Notes under the pieces: model-generated
Seen by the model: only the letters and a program-made list of their open reading frames with translations
Told to the model about the DNA's origin: nothing
Database searches by the model: none
Source of the DNA: Apoderus coryli
Lineage: Eukaryota; Arthropoda; Insecta; Coleoptera; Attelabidae
Assembly: GCA_911728435.2 (NCBI GenBank)
Contig: OU452204.1
Location: 10,106,001-10,170,000, forward strand
Length of the DNA stretch: 64,000 bases
Reading direction: 5' to 3'
Made by a program: the position numbers and the translations under genes
Shown here: piece by piece, positions 1-11,745 of the stretch
Layout: every line of letters starts with the position of its first letter
Numbering within the stretch: the first letter of the stretch is position 1

Positions 1-68
1 GAATCTTGAAAACAGTAGGAGTTACAATGTCGGTTAAACTAGAGGTTGTACAATTTAAACGCCTTTTA

Positions 69-889
69 TATGGTGTTTTCAAAATTAAACTAATTTTAGC
101 CGTTTTCGAGAATTTTTGATAAACGATTTTTTGCGTTTTTGTTTTTATTTATTTCTGACATTATTTTTACAGATATAAGAAAATTTTTACTTTTTGAGGA
201 GAATAAGACAGCGTATACAAATATTCACTACGACATTTCGTTTTTGAAAAACCATCATCAACTTGGTTTTTTAAATACGGCTCTGGATTTTTTATTTTTA
301 AAACTTACATAAGATCGTGCAATTGCTCAGGCCAAACAATCCATTAGGCAAAGAGTTGTAGAATTTTGCAATATTACAGGTACGTGAAACATTTTTAAAG
401 AGGGCCCTGCGTTGACGTGGCGCCGTATTATTTCTACGGTACAATAACATTATGTATGGGAATTTAAATCAATAAATTAGTGTAAAATGTCTGCGTAAAT
501 TTCCGCTAAGAATATGACGATTGGCATATTATAACATTTTATGTGTAACAAAAGAGGTGTCAAAATTGCTTTTATACACTGTGTCCAATATAAGAATGCA
601 GCATTGGAACATTTTAAGTGGTGTTTTCGAAAGTAAAGTAACTTTAGCCGTTTTCGAGAATTTTTGAAAAAACAATTTTTTGCGATTTTAGTTTTTATTT
701 ATTTCTGATATTATTTTTACAGATATAAAAAAATGAGAAGCACTTCCTCATTGTTACTTTTTGAGGAGAATAATATCACGTTTACAAATTGTCACTACGG
801 CGTTTCGTTTTTGAAAAACCATCATCAAATTTGTTTTTTTTAAATACGGACCTTTTAAATCCGGACCTGGATTTTTTATTATTAAATTT
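69..889 (+). repeat. Direct duplication of a ~235-270 bp repeat
   Basis: Positions 69-303 and 618-889 are clearly related: both contain TTTAGCCGTTTTCGAGAAT, TTTTTACAGATATAA, CTTTTTGAGGAGAATAA and TTTTTGAAAAACCATCATCA in the same order. The second copy has a small insertion near 735-757 and a repeated segment near 845-870. No ORF, so the origin is unknown; probably a non-autonomous element. The 315 bases between hold nothing recognisable. Confidence 0.7.
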
Positions 890-1134
890 AAAGTCATTTT
901 CAACTCAAAAATAGGTAGTAGGTATATCACACGTAATGGTTTAAATAAGTTTTCAGTATGTTTAACTGTTATTTAAAATTATTCAAGAAAAATCGCCATG
1001 AGATTTTAATAACTAGTTCATAATTATTGAGAAGAGTAAAAAAAATAAATTATCAAATATTTTTGGAATAACAAAAACCTTATAAGCCTTGTAAAATATC
1101 TATTTTTCTTTTTACAAAAGGTTGTTCGAGTTAA

Positions 1135-2130
1135 ATAGGGTAAAGTAAGGTATATTCGTGATAATTTTTGTTTTTTTCGTTGGAGAATAATGGAAATAGC
1201 ATGCGTTGTTGCTACAGTTGTGAGGGACTAACACCCGATAGTTATTCTTGAGATTTATGTATTTTTTTATGAGGAAACTTAGAAAATTTAATAATAATAA
1301 TTACTTAAATAAACTTTCAAATGACTGTCCTAGTTAAGGAAATGTAATTTCGTGACTAGGATATTTAATTTCGTGATATGGGGTAGGTTTATTCGTGATA
1401 CTACAATTAATGCTAAAAATTGGTAGGTAAGATTTTATTAACAGTTACATTGGATCATTAACGCATAACATCTTAATCTGAGTCACCACTGGTATTTCCA
1501 GTGCATCGATTGCACATTAAAACAATTTCTTCGTCAAATGCTTGACATTTTAGGTGATATCGTACCAAACAGTAGTAAAATTGTATCCACTGTGCTCCAT
1601 TTTTTTTTCTTACAATCTAATGTGCAATAACTTTACCTTTAGTTTAGGATTGTAGTATATTATAAACATAACATTATCTAAAAATATGGAATAATTTTAC
1701 TGCACACAAAAAAAGATATTTAACATTGAATAACCCTTGTATTTTTAATGTCTTCAACGCATGAAAAATATTGTAACAAACAAGCTCCACGGAATAAGCA
1801 ATTACGGTAAAATTAAGTCAAAATTTGTTAATTATTGTGTACAGGAAGATTCCTCATCTAAAATACTACTACTTATTTCTGTAGATCGCTTCCCCGTTGC
1901 AAAACTCGCCAAAAATCACAACGTAATAAGCACCACCTGTAAACAAAGTTTTCTAATGCCTGGAATATTCGTGATATAGAAACGCGACAGGTTGCATCAT
2001 CTAGTACGAACATACACTTACTACTATCCGAGATGTCATCCATCTAAAGCAAAAGGTGACTTGCTGAGAAATTTTCATAATTCTATCACGAACTTACCTA
2101 TATCACGAACATACCTTACTTCACCCTACT
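1135..2130. mobile_element. TTAA-flanked inverted-repeat element, ~1 kb
   Basis: Left end ATAGGGTAAAGTAAGGTATA and right end (reverse complement) AGTAGGGTGAAGTAAGGTAT pair over about 30 bases including TTCGTGATA. TTAA lies directly outside both ends (1131-1134, 2131-2134). TTAA duplication is the piggyBac signature, but the terminal bases are not the usual CCC, so the superfamily is uncertain. TTCGTGATA recurs internally (near 1155, 1390, 1968). The short internal ORFs (1761-1979, 1992-2267) show no recognisable domain. Confidence 0.55.
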
Positions 2131-2413
2131 TTAATAGGCATATTCACAGTTCCTTAGAACTGTGTCTATATTCTCCACCATTACCCTTAAGTATCAATGA
2201 ATTAGCGGGGCATCTATTTCAAATTCGATTTGAACGGAATACAGAAAGAACTTTGTACATATTTTGATATTATTGTGTATGTAATCCCTAATTACGTGTA
2301 ACTAATGTGGGTAATGCAAATGAAAATATGAACGGTAATTAAAAAAGGCTCTTACCTTTCAAAAGTGTAAATTAAGAATTAATATTGGCGTGAAAAAGTT
2401 ATAATATTACTAC

Positions 2414-2555
2414 CGGATTTTAGTACCCATTGCTTCGAAATTGGTGGGTTTTTAGGAAATCTAAACATATGTACGAGTATATTAGCTGTGTTTGTAAAGC
2501 TGTTGGAACAGTCATAGAATCTGCACTTATTGCGACGTTTTTTTAGCACTAGCAT
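2414..2555 (-). CDS. Possible exon with N-terminal part of a THAP zinc finger
   Basis: Minus-strand reading from ATG 2555-2553: MLVLKKRRNKCRFYDCSN, then HMFRFPKNPPISKQWVLKSG up to a possible donor GTAGTA at 2413-2408. The C-x4-C pair, the FRFPK block and the following W match the first half of a THAP (C2CH) DNA-binding domain; the second Cys/His half would be in another exon, not located. THAP domains occur in host regulators and in P-element-type transposases, so this may be transposon-derived. Confidence 0.4.
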
Positions 2556-2639
2556 TATTAAATAATTATTTTGGCACTCAATATTTTTAAAATCAATTAA
2601 AAAGGGATATTTAGAAACACGCAATGAAAGTTGACAAAA

Positions 2640-5430
2640 CCTCGTATACTCTCATACAATTAAGTTGGAAACTTTTAATAAAGGTACCACTTTCTAGATA
2701 ATAATATTCGGGTAGGATCGGTGGCAGGCCCGGTGCTTTGATATAATATGAAGAATTGCTGCTAGATTTGATGAATTTGATTATAACAAGAAAAATGTAA
2801 ATATTTATTGAAAGTGCGGAAAATTCGTCTAATCGCGTATCATTCGCGTTTTGGTATTTTAACTGTCATTAATTTATTGGTGATGCCATATTAAGTCTAA
2901 TTCACTATATCGACTGATAAGTAGGAAGGAGGTGTGAATTTGCGATACATAATTTATTTTTATTGTAATCAACTGTTACTTTTAGAAATGCAAAATCCCA
3001 GTACCTATATACTGTTTTAATGATTTCTCAATTCATCTCAATTCAGCTTGATATAAGGCGTTATCCTCTCACAACACAAGTAGGTAATTTATTTTGTTTC
3101 CTTTAGATGCTTAACCTTGGTGTGTACTATTAACTAAGTATAGTCTGGTATTAGTATTATTGTAAAGAAATCGTTAGGGTATAATCTTACTCTTATACAA
3201 CAGTTAGATAAAACCATTTTAAACGTATTCGATAAATCAAATATTCACTAATTTCTTTTATCCGCCCTTCCAGTATCTCCAATTTTCTATCTGCCATTAA
3301 AAATGTTATCAGGCCTCTCCATTCCTTCTTGATGTTGAAATGACAATTGTATTCCATACAACACAAAAGTAAAACGAAGTGAAAATCCTTTTTATAAAAT
3401 GGTTCCCAAAGATAATGCAATAAGCACCAGAGCAACACAATTTCGCAGCGCGGCAGTATAATGATGGGAGAACGAATAAAACAAAATGCTATTTAGCGTT
3501 AAAACGTTTAAATGCTAATGTAGCAAAAAGGTCATTTTCGTTCTTGTGTGGAAAATGAAAAGATAATGTAAAGTAGTTTTCAACAAATCGATTCAGACTA
3601 ATAAATAATGACCTCTAATTTACTAAATTTTTACAATTATTGTAATAGTTTATTGGATACACTATACTGCTCCTCTCAGTACCGACAGACACTATAGTTT
3701 TCTCAAACACATAATAAAATAGAAATAGTTCAGTGCAGAGGTTAGTTCATAAAACTAGGACGTCATGATAGCCTATTCCATCGTTTCGAACAAAATCCAG
3801 GCATAGTATATTATATTCCCGTTCAATTAATAACTTTTCAGTGGACATTAATGTCCCAAATTAAATAATAAAAACAATAATAGATACTGTTTATACATAC
3901 ATTTCAATGTTATAAATAGTTAGGTATTAGACATCCAAATATTTATATTTATCTATTGGCATTCGCACATTCGATTCGAAATAATTAATTTACCATTTTG
4001 GTTTGGGAAATCACAATAACCATTAATTTGCTTGCACATTTGCCAGATACTTTAATTTAATTTAGTATGGATGTAATTTGGTGTTTTTTTATTATAACTG
4101 GTATACTAAAACTAAACACCAACGTTTTTCATTTTATATGATTGCAAAAATATATCGGGAAATAAACCTACCTAAACATTAAATTTGTGATGGTTTTTTT
4201 AACAATCTGAAAATGCTCAATTGTTAATAAAAGCTTTTATTGTTATTTCAAATAAGCATTATAGTTTCATTTGTTGCTGAAGCAATGACATGAAAACCAT
4301 CATCATATTAAATTATATAATATGAACCTATAATGAAGAAAAAGTAATGTGTTATTTTCATTAGCTATAGCTATAATGACATTTTTGTATTATAAGTAAT
4401 ACACGAAATATTTTATTTTGAAATATCACAATAATAAATTTCTTTAGAAATACCCCGAAGTTGGAGGTGTATTTTGTACTGGTCGATGAGTATTTCTGTT
4501 CAGAAGTGAGCGAAAAATATTAAAGTATAGGTACCCTAATCAAAAATATTTTTTTTCGACAACCGTCCGGGATATACCGAGGCAGAAAGTAGCATTTCCC
4601 GGACTAGGACGGGAAGAATCAGGTCTTTCTTGTCATTTCAAACAAACTGAATCCCTTCAACATTAGCAATTTTAATATAAATATTAATATAAATAAGAAT
4701 TGAAATGTTTCTGTTAATATGTAGTATTTTATTCTGGTCAAGAATTAAAATGTATAATAAAGAAATGTGTCGGCTCATTGATTTATTATTCTACACGGTC
4801 GCCGAAAAAATGTTGTATGCAAGACGCCCGAAAATAGTTCTTTTGGTCTCAAAGACTTTCTGTTCTATTCGTCCAAAAAAAACCTATTTTCCGGACTTGT
4901 TACGTAAATTACTATTACGAGTGGTAAATAGTAAGATCATATACCGATGAAAGTGCATGCTGACATGTTGTTTATACCAAAATATTGTCAAGTTTATATC
5001 AATCGTCATTTATTTAAACATGGTTTAGCTTAATAAGGTAGGTAGGTTCAAAATGAGAGGCCCAGGAGCCACCACCACACTAGAGTCTATTGTGGGCCAT
5101 ATCTATTCATATTTCCTTTTCTTTCTGAAGTAATTCATCTATCCAGGAGTGAATGATATTATCTGAATAAAACAATGTCTACTCAACAAAATGGTGTAGG
5201 TATATATAGATAATATTCATATTTCTTCCAGCAGCTGGATCTTCTTATTGAAGTCGATGTTCGGGAAACGCGGACAAAGAATTATTATTATATATTTTCT
5301 ATGGCAATTTATATTTGCTTGTCTTATATTTTCTGTTACCACGGGACATCCCCGCTTTCTTAAATAGGAGTGTGCAACATTAGACCACAGATCTCAGCGA
5401 AAGCCTCTTTTTGAGAGTATCCACAAATGT
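2640..5430. other. No gene recognised
   Basis: AT-rich sequence with only short ORFs (such as 3193-3438 - and 4705-4950 +) that lack domains or splice support. No paired inverted repeats were recognised by eye. Confidence 0.5.
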
Positions 5431-6016
5431 TTTTTTCTACGACTGTCTTTAAATGCCTTTATTATATGTTCAATCATGATTTGAAAATGTAGTACATTGT
5501 AATGCTGTTTATCATTCACCCGTGCGTAATATTTCCCACTAGTTACCTAGCAACTAGTGGGAAATATTATTACGCACGGATAAAATTTCCTGGTAATGAT
5601 AAAAGTAGCGGCGGGCATGAAAAATCACCATAGCAACGCCGAAAATACAAACACCAAATTGACAGTTTTGGTATTTATAATTAATAATAATTATAATTAA
5701 GTATTTCGCTAATTTCAAAACACATAAACAGTGATAGTGAATATAGTTTAACACCACCTAGTCAATTTAATACTTTTAATTTATCGTATTTAGGCTTATA
5801 CGCTAACAAGGGTAAGTTTCGAAAAACAAATATTTTCCTAAAAATTATGTTAAATTTATTCAAAAGCATTAAAACAGTCGTAGAAAAAGTATAGTGTGAA
5901 ACTCACATAAAATGACCATTTCCTACTCGTATGATTTGCAGCACTCGCCTGCGGCCCATGCTGCAAACGATCATACTCGTAGGAAATATATGTCATTTCA
6001 TGTTCGTTGCACAATA
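5431..6016 (+). repeat. Interspersed repeat copy A with internal inverted ends and hairpins
   Basis: The same ~580-bp sequence occurs inverted at 30713-31292. An internal pair of inverted ends (TTTTTCTACGACTGT at about 5433-5450 and its complement at 5875-5893) suggests a ~450-bp MITE core. Both copies also share a ~120-bp extension holding a strong hairpin (5924-5989: ATTTCCTACTCGTATGA ... complement) around a GC-rich CTCGCCTGCGGC loop. Copy A has an extra palindrome at 5520-5579, absent as such from copy B. Confidence 0.75.
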
Positions 6017-6578
6017 GACTATTTTTTAATGCACACTCACCCTTTTGTTATTTTATTTCTCTTATATGCTGTGCCAAACTAGTTACTTCCCAACAGTCAA
6101 TTATTGTGCTGGGTGAGCTTTCTTTTAGGTTCGCTGATAGAAGTGAGACATGTTTATTGGACAAAATGGTTATTGAACAAAATTTTATTTTAAGGCAGGT
6201 ACCTATTGAAATTGAATCACGAAGAAAACCAACTAGAATTAAAAAAAATAAAGAAATTCGCATATCATTGAATATAATGAAATATTTGAATAGACCTGGA
6301 GGCCCACCGGAAACATAGGACCTCGTTTGGTGTTCAGCTATGTTGTCAATAAAACAAAATTCTATTCGTCGCCAGTTGATACCTACGAAGATCTAGTTGC
6401 AAGGATAAGATTATTCGAAACTTTGAAGTATAAATTGCACAAGTTGGTATATAATATGAGCTTATTATACGTATAACAAATTATTTAAAGCTACATTATT
6501 TAATAAATCGAAAAAATGAATTAGTATTTTGAAGTTAGCTTAGCTAGCCTTAAATAAAGAAATATAGATAAATCTCAC

Positions 6579-6756
6579 CTCTACATATTCCATCTGGATC
6601 ACCGTGTTTATATCTACACATCAAACCTTTCTTAATGTCGCATGGTGTTTCGTTACTGCACGGTTCCCCCAACTGTCTGGGACACTCTCCACAATCGGTG
6701 CACTCTTGTCCTGTGGACGGACAGGAACACGGATTTGGACATGGAATTATATCAGG
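6579..6756 (-). CDS. Internal exon: Cys-rich IGFBP-type module (CCN-like)
   Basis: A 178-bp exon bounded by a good acceptor (TTTTTGTTCCAG, minus strand, above 6756) and donor (GTGAGA, below 6579). It encodes 59 residues plus one base, phase 0 in and phase 1 out. The product has 12 cysteines and the stretch CPRQLGEPCSN, then PCDIKKGLMC and DGICR, which resembles the C-terminal half of the IGFBP domain of CCN-family matricellular proteins (the family form is C-x-RQLGEPC ... CDxxKGLxC ... GxC). The usual GCGCC motif is not present, so this may be a divergent CCN or another single-IGFBP-domain secreted protein. The signal-peptide exon at 44707-44855 on the same strand ends in phase 0 and is a candidate upstream exon. 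No VWC, TSP1 or cystine-knot exon is visible in 1-6578. Confidence 0.65.
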
Positions 6757-7368
6757 CTGGAACAAAAAATACAACTATGTATTGTTTATTTGAAAATATT
6801 GCACGAAGCGTGATAAGCCTCTTATCTACACTAAGCTAATTTGACCACTAGATTGTATTGAGGTTTCTGTGAGTATATATTTTTGTCTCAAACTCATGGA
6901 TAATAAAATAAGCCTCTAAGGACGTACTGTGGCTCATATCAATTCATGTTTCAGGTTTCAGCCCACAAAACAATCTTATTGGAGAAGTGGATTATTTTAT
7001 TGCATGATTTTCCTCTTCGATTTGAGGGTGAAGCAGGTAGGTATTTTACAAATTTTGGTCCAGGTAGAGATGAACAAACTACGTGTCCTACTATGTTAGT
7101 ATATTTCTCTTAGGTAATACAGGGTTCCTCATAATAGACTACCCATTTTAATATTTGAATTAATTTTTTTTTAGTTTACAAAACAAACTTTTTATTTTAC
7201 TAAATTACAGTTAACTCTTTGAGATTTATGATAGCATATAAATATTTGGCTAATTTAATTCTAACTTTTAAAAATCACGTTTTCTAAATGCCCTATACCA
7301 ACTTCAACAAAATTTCAATATTAGTTAAAAAGTGGTTTATTACACCACGTAGCAAACCTTCGTCTATT

Positions 7369-7391
7369 AATAATAATAATAATAATAATAT
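7369..7391 (-). repeat. (ATT)n tail of the LINE
   Basis: AAT repeats on the plus strand (ATT on the LINE strand) end the 3' UTR. A microsatellite tail rather than poly(A) is typical of CR1-like LINEs. Confidence 0.75.
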
Positions 7392-7673
7392 TTATTCTGT
7401 CAAAAAATAGTACATTTCTGTACATAGACAGGTCAAGATTACAACACCTATTACATAGACGCATAAATTAAATGTCAATATAAGTTAGACCATAATACAA
7501 ACATATATAAATACTTATAACAGTCTTTGTCACATATTAAAAACAATAAATTTGTATACACTTCAAATTACAAAAATCAGTCACTAATCCAACATACATA
7601 CAATAAAATAACACACATCACACTCACAATAACAAAGAAATCCAAAATAAGTAGGAATCAGAAACAATAACAA

Positions 7674-10598
7674 TCACTGTACAGCAGCCGTGAATTCCTG
7701 CAAGGTATAGAAAGCGCCATCGGTCAACAAGAATTTTAATTTTCTTTTGAATTCAGTCTCAGAGTGGCAGTTCTTCAGATCTTCAGGGAGTAGATTATAG
7801 TAATAGCGACCAGAATACTTCGGCGATTTTTTAAAAAATCCGTGTCTTGGGCGAGGTAGATGCAATTCATTTCGTCCCCTAGTAAAGTAATCGTGATTAT
7901 TTCCGCGTGTAGGTATAGAATTCTTATGTCTAAATGTATATAAGAGCAATTTGTACAGGTAAATTGAGGGAACTGTAAGCAAACCGTTGCTCTTGAAAGT
8001 GTCCCTGCACGTAGTCCTATAGGGCAGTTTAAAAATACACCTGATTGCTCTCTTTTGGAGTACAAAAACCCTGCCAATTTCTGCACTCCTACCCCAGACG
8101 ACTATACCGTATGAAATTGCAGAGTAAACCAAGGCATAGTAAACCGAAATCAATGCATCCAAACTCATAACATCCTTCAGAGAATACAACACATACAAGT
8201 GTCTGTTCAAATTTTTACAAAGGTGGTCTACTTGCGATATCCAGCTCAACTCTGGATCAACATACACTCCCAAAAGTTTGACAGACTCTGACAAGGTTAG
8301 TTGAATGTTATCAAAACTAATTTGAAGGTCTAGAGTCCTATATCTACTAAATTGCAAAGCGACTGTTTTGTCGAAGTTGATAATGAGGCGATTATTTCGA
8401 CACCATTTTTTAAACTCTTGAAGTGTGACATCGATTTTTTGCTTGAGGATATCCGGTTCTCTGTCGGACAATAATATTGTAGTGTCATCAGCATACATGT
8501 AAAGAGAGCCGTGCGTGATATTCATAGGAAGATCGTTAACGTAAAGAAGGAAAAGCAGTGGACCAAGTATGCTCCCTTGAGGAGTCCCTAAATCAAGGTC
8601 CTGAAAAACTGATATCACAGACTCAATTTTTACAGCGATCTTCCTGTTGGATAAATAAGAACGTATCCATTCGTTTATGGGTCCGCGTATGCCAATATTT
8701 TCCAGTTTTTGGCATAAGAAATTTTTATCCACTACATCAAATGCGCTGGACAGGTCAAATAAAAGTGCGACCACGTACGAACCACTATCCGATAGATCGT
8801 GCATTTTCTGGATAAATTCGCTGGTACACGTTTCGGTTGAAAACCCTTGTCTAAAACCGTGTTGACATCCGCTCAACACGTTACAAGCGTTCAAAAACTC
8901 AAATATTCTCTCTGCCACAATCTTCTCGTTAATCTTTGATACAGAACTCAGCAGTGCTATGGGACGATAATTTTCAACAGCACTGCTGTCTCCCTTTTTA
9001 TAGATTGGTACTATTAGCGCCCTCTTAAGGTGTTCTGGGAAGTGACCACACCGCACTGACATATTTGTTAATTCTGCCAATACAGGACAAAGCACATCAG
9101 AAGAATTTTTTATTAACTTAATGGGTATGCTGTCAATGCCAGTAGATTTCTTATTTGGAAACTTCGATATTACCCCTGCCACCTCATGAGGTAATACCGG
9201 ATAAAAAAACATACTCCTAGAGTTTAGGGACCCTACAGTACAGGTTGTAGGGAGATTACCATTAAAGTGCGCATCTAATTTATCAGTCACGACAGTTGCA
9301 AAATATGTACAAAAAGCAGCAGCTATTTCAGATGGATTCCTAATCATATTATTGCCCTGAACCAGAGTTAGTGGATTATGTGTTTTACGTTTCTTACCAG
9401 TATGCTCTCTAAAGACATTCCAAACAGCCCTTGACTTGCTGCTAGAATGCGCCAAATAATTATTGAATATTAAGCCCTTTTCATATGACACCCGTCTACT
9501 GACATCCCCCCTGAGTTCCCTATACGTATGATGTAATTCCTCATCTTGAATGCGTTGCCTTAACCAATTAATGTTTTGTAGTTCTAAATATCTACGCTGC
9601 AACTCATCTGAGAAAAATATTTTGAATTTTGACCTGGAGGAAGAAGACTTCATAGATCTCAGAGGAAAAGATATATTAAAACTCCACTCAAGTCTCTTCC
9701 AGAATCTCTCGAATGCGTCGTCAAAACTCATGCTCGCTAAGTTGTCAATGTCAAACTGCCCAAAATGAAATCGAAACTCATTGATTGCAGAATCGCTAAA
9801 TTGCCTATAACTTGCCTCACCTCTACTATGAACTAAAGATTTAAAAGAATTATATGAAATTTTTGCCCATTGAGCATAATGATCTGAGAACCCAATATTG
9901 AAATTTGTTACCTGTGTAGATTCTGGTGAATTTGTTATAACATAGTCAATTCTCGATAAGACTGTTCTAGAAGCAACACTCGCGACACGAGTCGGAGATT
10001 CGACAAGCGAGGACAAGCCAAACGAGTCAATCACATCCCTCAAAACCCTGACATTGTATTGGCATCGTCCACCCATTTCATCAATGTTAAGATCGCCACA
10101 TATAAGCAACACATCGAACTTACTTGACACCTCAGTCAAAAGCGCTACCAGTCTAGAACAAAAAATGTTAATGTCACCAGAGGGTGATCGATAAATTGTA
10201 ATAACGCAAACAACCCTATCATAGACAACCGCTGAACATTCAAAGTCCAACTCAACACAAAACTCACCCACACAAGCTAACGGCTTACACATGGAGTATA
10301 CATCATTTTTCACAAAAATTGCAGTACCACCATGACGATTTAAGACTCGACAAAAGTACGTCACCAAAGTATAGTTTCGCAGAAAAATACCCTGCATCCT
10401 ATCCTCGGATTGCCAATGTTCTGTTAAACATAAAACATGAACCAAATTTCCAGATAGGTACAATTCAAATAAGTTTAATTTATTAGAGACACACTGTGTA
10501 TTTAGGTGTAGTATGTTACATATCATGATGTTAGCATTTACTTTTGAGTTTTCCATTAAGTCGTTACAGAAAAAACTTACTTCTGTTAAACAGAACAT
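7674..10598 (-). CDS. LINE ORF2: endonuclease and reverse transcriptase
   Basis: 974 residues from the first in-frame ATG (10598, overlapping ORF1 by 35 bases), or 960 from Met15 at 10556, which sits right after the ORF1 stop and is my preferred start. N-terminal APE-type endonuclease, about residues 30-260: LTEHW, GGTAIF, YRSPSGD, CGDLNID, SRIDYV, SDH. Reverse transcriptase, about 460-760: IVPIYKKGD, NYRPIALLS, QHGFRQG, LFDLSSAFD, GTPQGSILGPLLF, catalytic YADD with Tyr at about 702. A thumb and C-terminal domain follow, with no RNase H seen. All catalytic motifs are intact. It nicks target DNA and primes reverse transcription of the LINE RNA. Confidence 0.92.
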   Translation of the reverse strand: MFCLTEVSFFCNDLMENSKVNANIMICNILHLNTQCVSNKLNLFELYLSGNLVHVLCLTEHWQSEDRMQGIFLRNYTLVTYFCRVLNRHGGTAIFVKNDVYSMCKPLACVGEFCVELDFECSAVVYDRVVCVITIYRSPSGDINIFCSRLVALLTEVSSKFDVLLICGDLNIDEMGGRCQYNVRVLRDVIDSFGLSSLVESPTRVASVASRTVLSRIDYVITNSPESTQVTNFNIGFSDHYAQWAKISYNSFKSLVHSRGEASYRQFSDSAINEFRFHFGQFDIDNLASMSFDDAFERFWKRLEWSFNISFPLRSMKSSSSRSKFKIFFSDELQRRYLELQNINWLRQRIQDEELHHTYRELRGDVSRRVSYEKGLIFNNYLAHSSSKSRAVWNVFREHTGKKRKTHNPLTLVQGNNMIRNPSEIAAAFCTYFATVVTDKLDAHFNGNLPTTCTVGSLNSRSMFFYPVLPHEVAGVISKFPNKKSTGIDSIPIKLIKNSSDVLCPVLAELTNMSVRCGHFPEHLKRALIVPIYKKGDSSAVENYRPIALLSSVSKINEKIVAERIFEFLNACNVLSGCQHGFRQGFSTETCTSEFIQKMHDLSDSGSYVVALLFDLSSAFDVVDKNFLCQKLENIGIRGPINEWIRSYLSNRKIAVKIESVISVFQDLDLGTPQGSILGPLLFLLYVNDLPMNITHGSLYMYADDTTILLSDREPDILKQKIDVTLQEFKKWCRNNRLIINFDKTVALQFSRYRTLDLQISFDNIQLTLSESVKLLGVYVDPELSWISQVDHLCKNLNRHLYVLYSLKDVMSLDALISVYYALVYSAISYGIVVWGRSAEIGRVFVLQKRAIRCIFKLPYRTTCRDTFKSNGLLTVPSIYLYKLLLYTFRHKNSIPTRGNNHDYFTRGRNELHLPRPRHGFFKKSPKYSGRYYYNLLPEDLKNCHSETEFKRKLKFLLTDGAFYTLQEFTAAVQ

Positions 10599-11745
10599 TC
10601 TTCAAATGATGGGCAATCTTCACCTTACCAGATCTCATTAGGCTCGGATTTTTCTTGTTGATAAAATGTTTAGAACTAATGATCGAATTTAGGTTAGAGA
10701 AAACAATGCTTTTCTTTGCTACATGATCCTTAAAATATTCAAAAACAGTAATATTATAAACATCAGTCAACTTATTTAGATAATAATTGTTTGAGTATAT
10801 AGGTACGGTTAAAATTATTAAGTTTGTTCGGCAGCTGATATTTTCTAACAATTTCAAAATATTATTATCCGGGGTATGACCCAACAGAACATCCCTAATA
10901 CCACCACCAATAATCACAAAATCATTCACACCATAATCCCTACTCAACTCTTCAAGATTTGCCACTACATTAAATAAGCACGCATTATGTTTTATTATTG
11001 AAGAGATCTCGAATCTGTCTCCTGCAACACCATTGAGCACATCAGCAACATCAGTCAGTACGCTGTCCCCCAGTAACAGAACCTTCCTTTTTCTTTCCTT
11101 ATGTGATGTTATCTTCTTTGTTGATCCATTGTGATCGCTAGTGTTAATTGGGTTTACAATAACTTGCCCCATTCGTGAAAACTCCCGTTGTAATGATGGG
11201 TAATCGTCAGTTTGTATGTCACATGAAACAACTTTTACGCGATCAGTCTGGGTAACTGCCATACTTCTATCAATATTTCGGGTTTGCGTAGACTTAACGT
11301 ATGTTTTACAATTAGCTTGTGTACTTACACTTACCATATCCGATTTCTTTATTGCATTTTTTTTCGCCTCATCGAGCTTGGTCTCTAGGCACTGTATTGT
11401 TTTTGTCATGGTGTCGATCTGCGAAGAATAAGATTGTTCAGCATCCTCTACATCATTTATAAATAGCTGTGACTCTCGCCTGAGTCTTGAAATACAGGCA
11501 TCTCTTCGCTCAAGTTCAGATTGTAACTCGTTTATCTGCAATTTTTGCTTTTCCAGTATTTCCTCGTAGATTCCAATTTTGTCATCTCTTGCACATATTT
11601 TTGAACAGTGAATTCGATTTTTTCCAAGTAGAGTCATTTCCTTCCATTTTGTGGAGCATTCTTTATGAAAACAGTTACCACACGTCACACACATATACAC
11701 TCCAACAATGCCCCTTCTACAACATTTATAACGTTCCATATTCAT
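10564..11745 (-). CDS. LINE ORF1: zinc-finger, coiled-coil, SGNH-hydrolase-like protein
   Basis: 393 residues; in CR1-like LINEs ORF1 forms the RNA-binding particle. Order seen: a PHD/RING-like Cys/His cluster at about residues 8-50 (CCRRG, CVTCGNCFHKEC, HCSKIC), a heptad-like helical stretch at about 55-130 (KQKLQINELQSELERRD), a polar linker, then an SGNH/esterase-like domain from about residue 219 with block I GDS (G226-D-S) and a later block GGGIRD. The stop (10566-10564) is 7 bases upstream of an in-frame ORF2 ATG (10556-10554), suggesting termination-reinitiation for ORF2. Confidence 0.82.
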   Translation of the reverse strand: MNMERYKCCRRGIVGVYMCVTCGNCFHKECSTKWKEMTLLGKNRIHCSKICARDDKIGIYEEILEKQKLQINELQSELERRDACISRLRRESQLFINDVEDAEQSYSSQIDTMTKTIQCLETKLDEAKKNAIKKSDMVSVSTQANCKTYVKSTQTRNIDRSMAVTQTDRVKVVSCDIQTDDYPSLQREFSRMGQVIVNPINTSDHNGSTKKITSHKERKRKVLLLGDSVLTDVADVLNGVAGDRFEISSIIKHNACLFNVVANLEELSRDYGVNDFVIIGGGIRDVLLGHTPDNNILKLLENISCRTNLIILTVPIYSNNYYLNKLTDVYNITVFEYFKDHVAKKSIVFSNLNSIISSKHFINKKNPSLMRSGKVKIAHHLKNVLFNRSKFFL

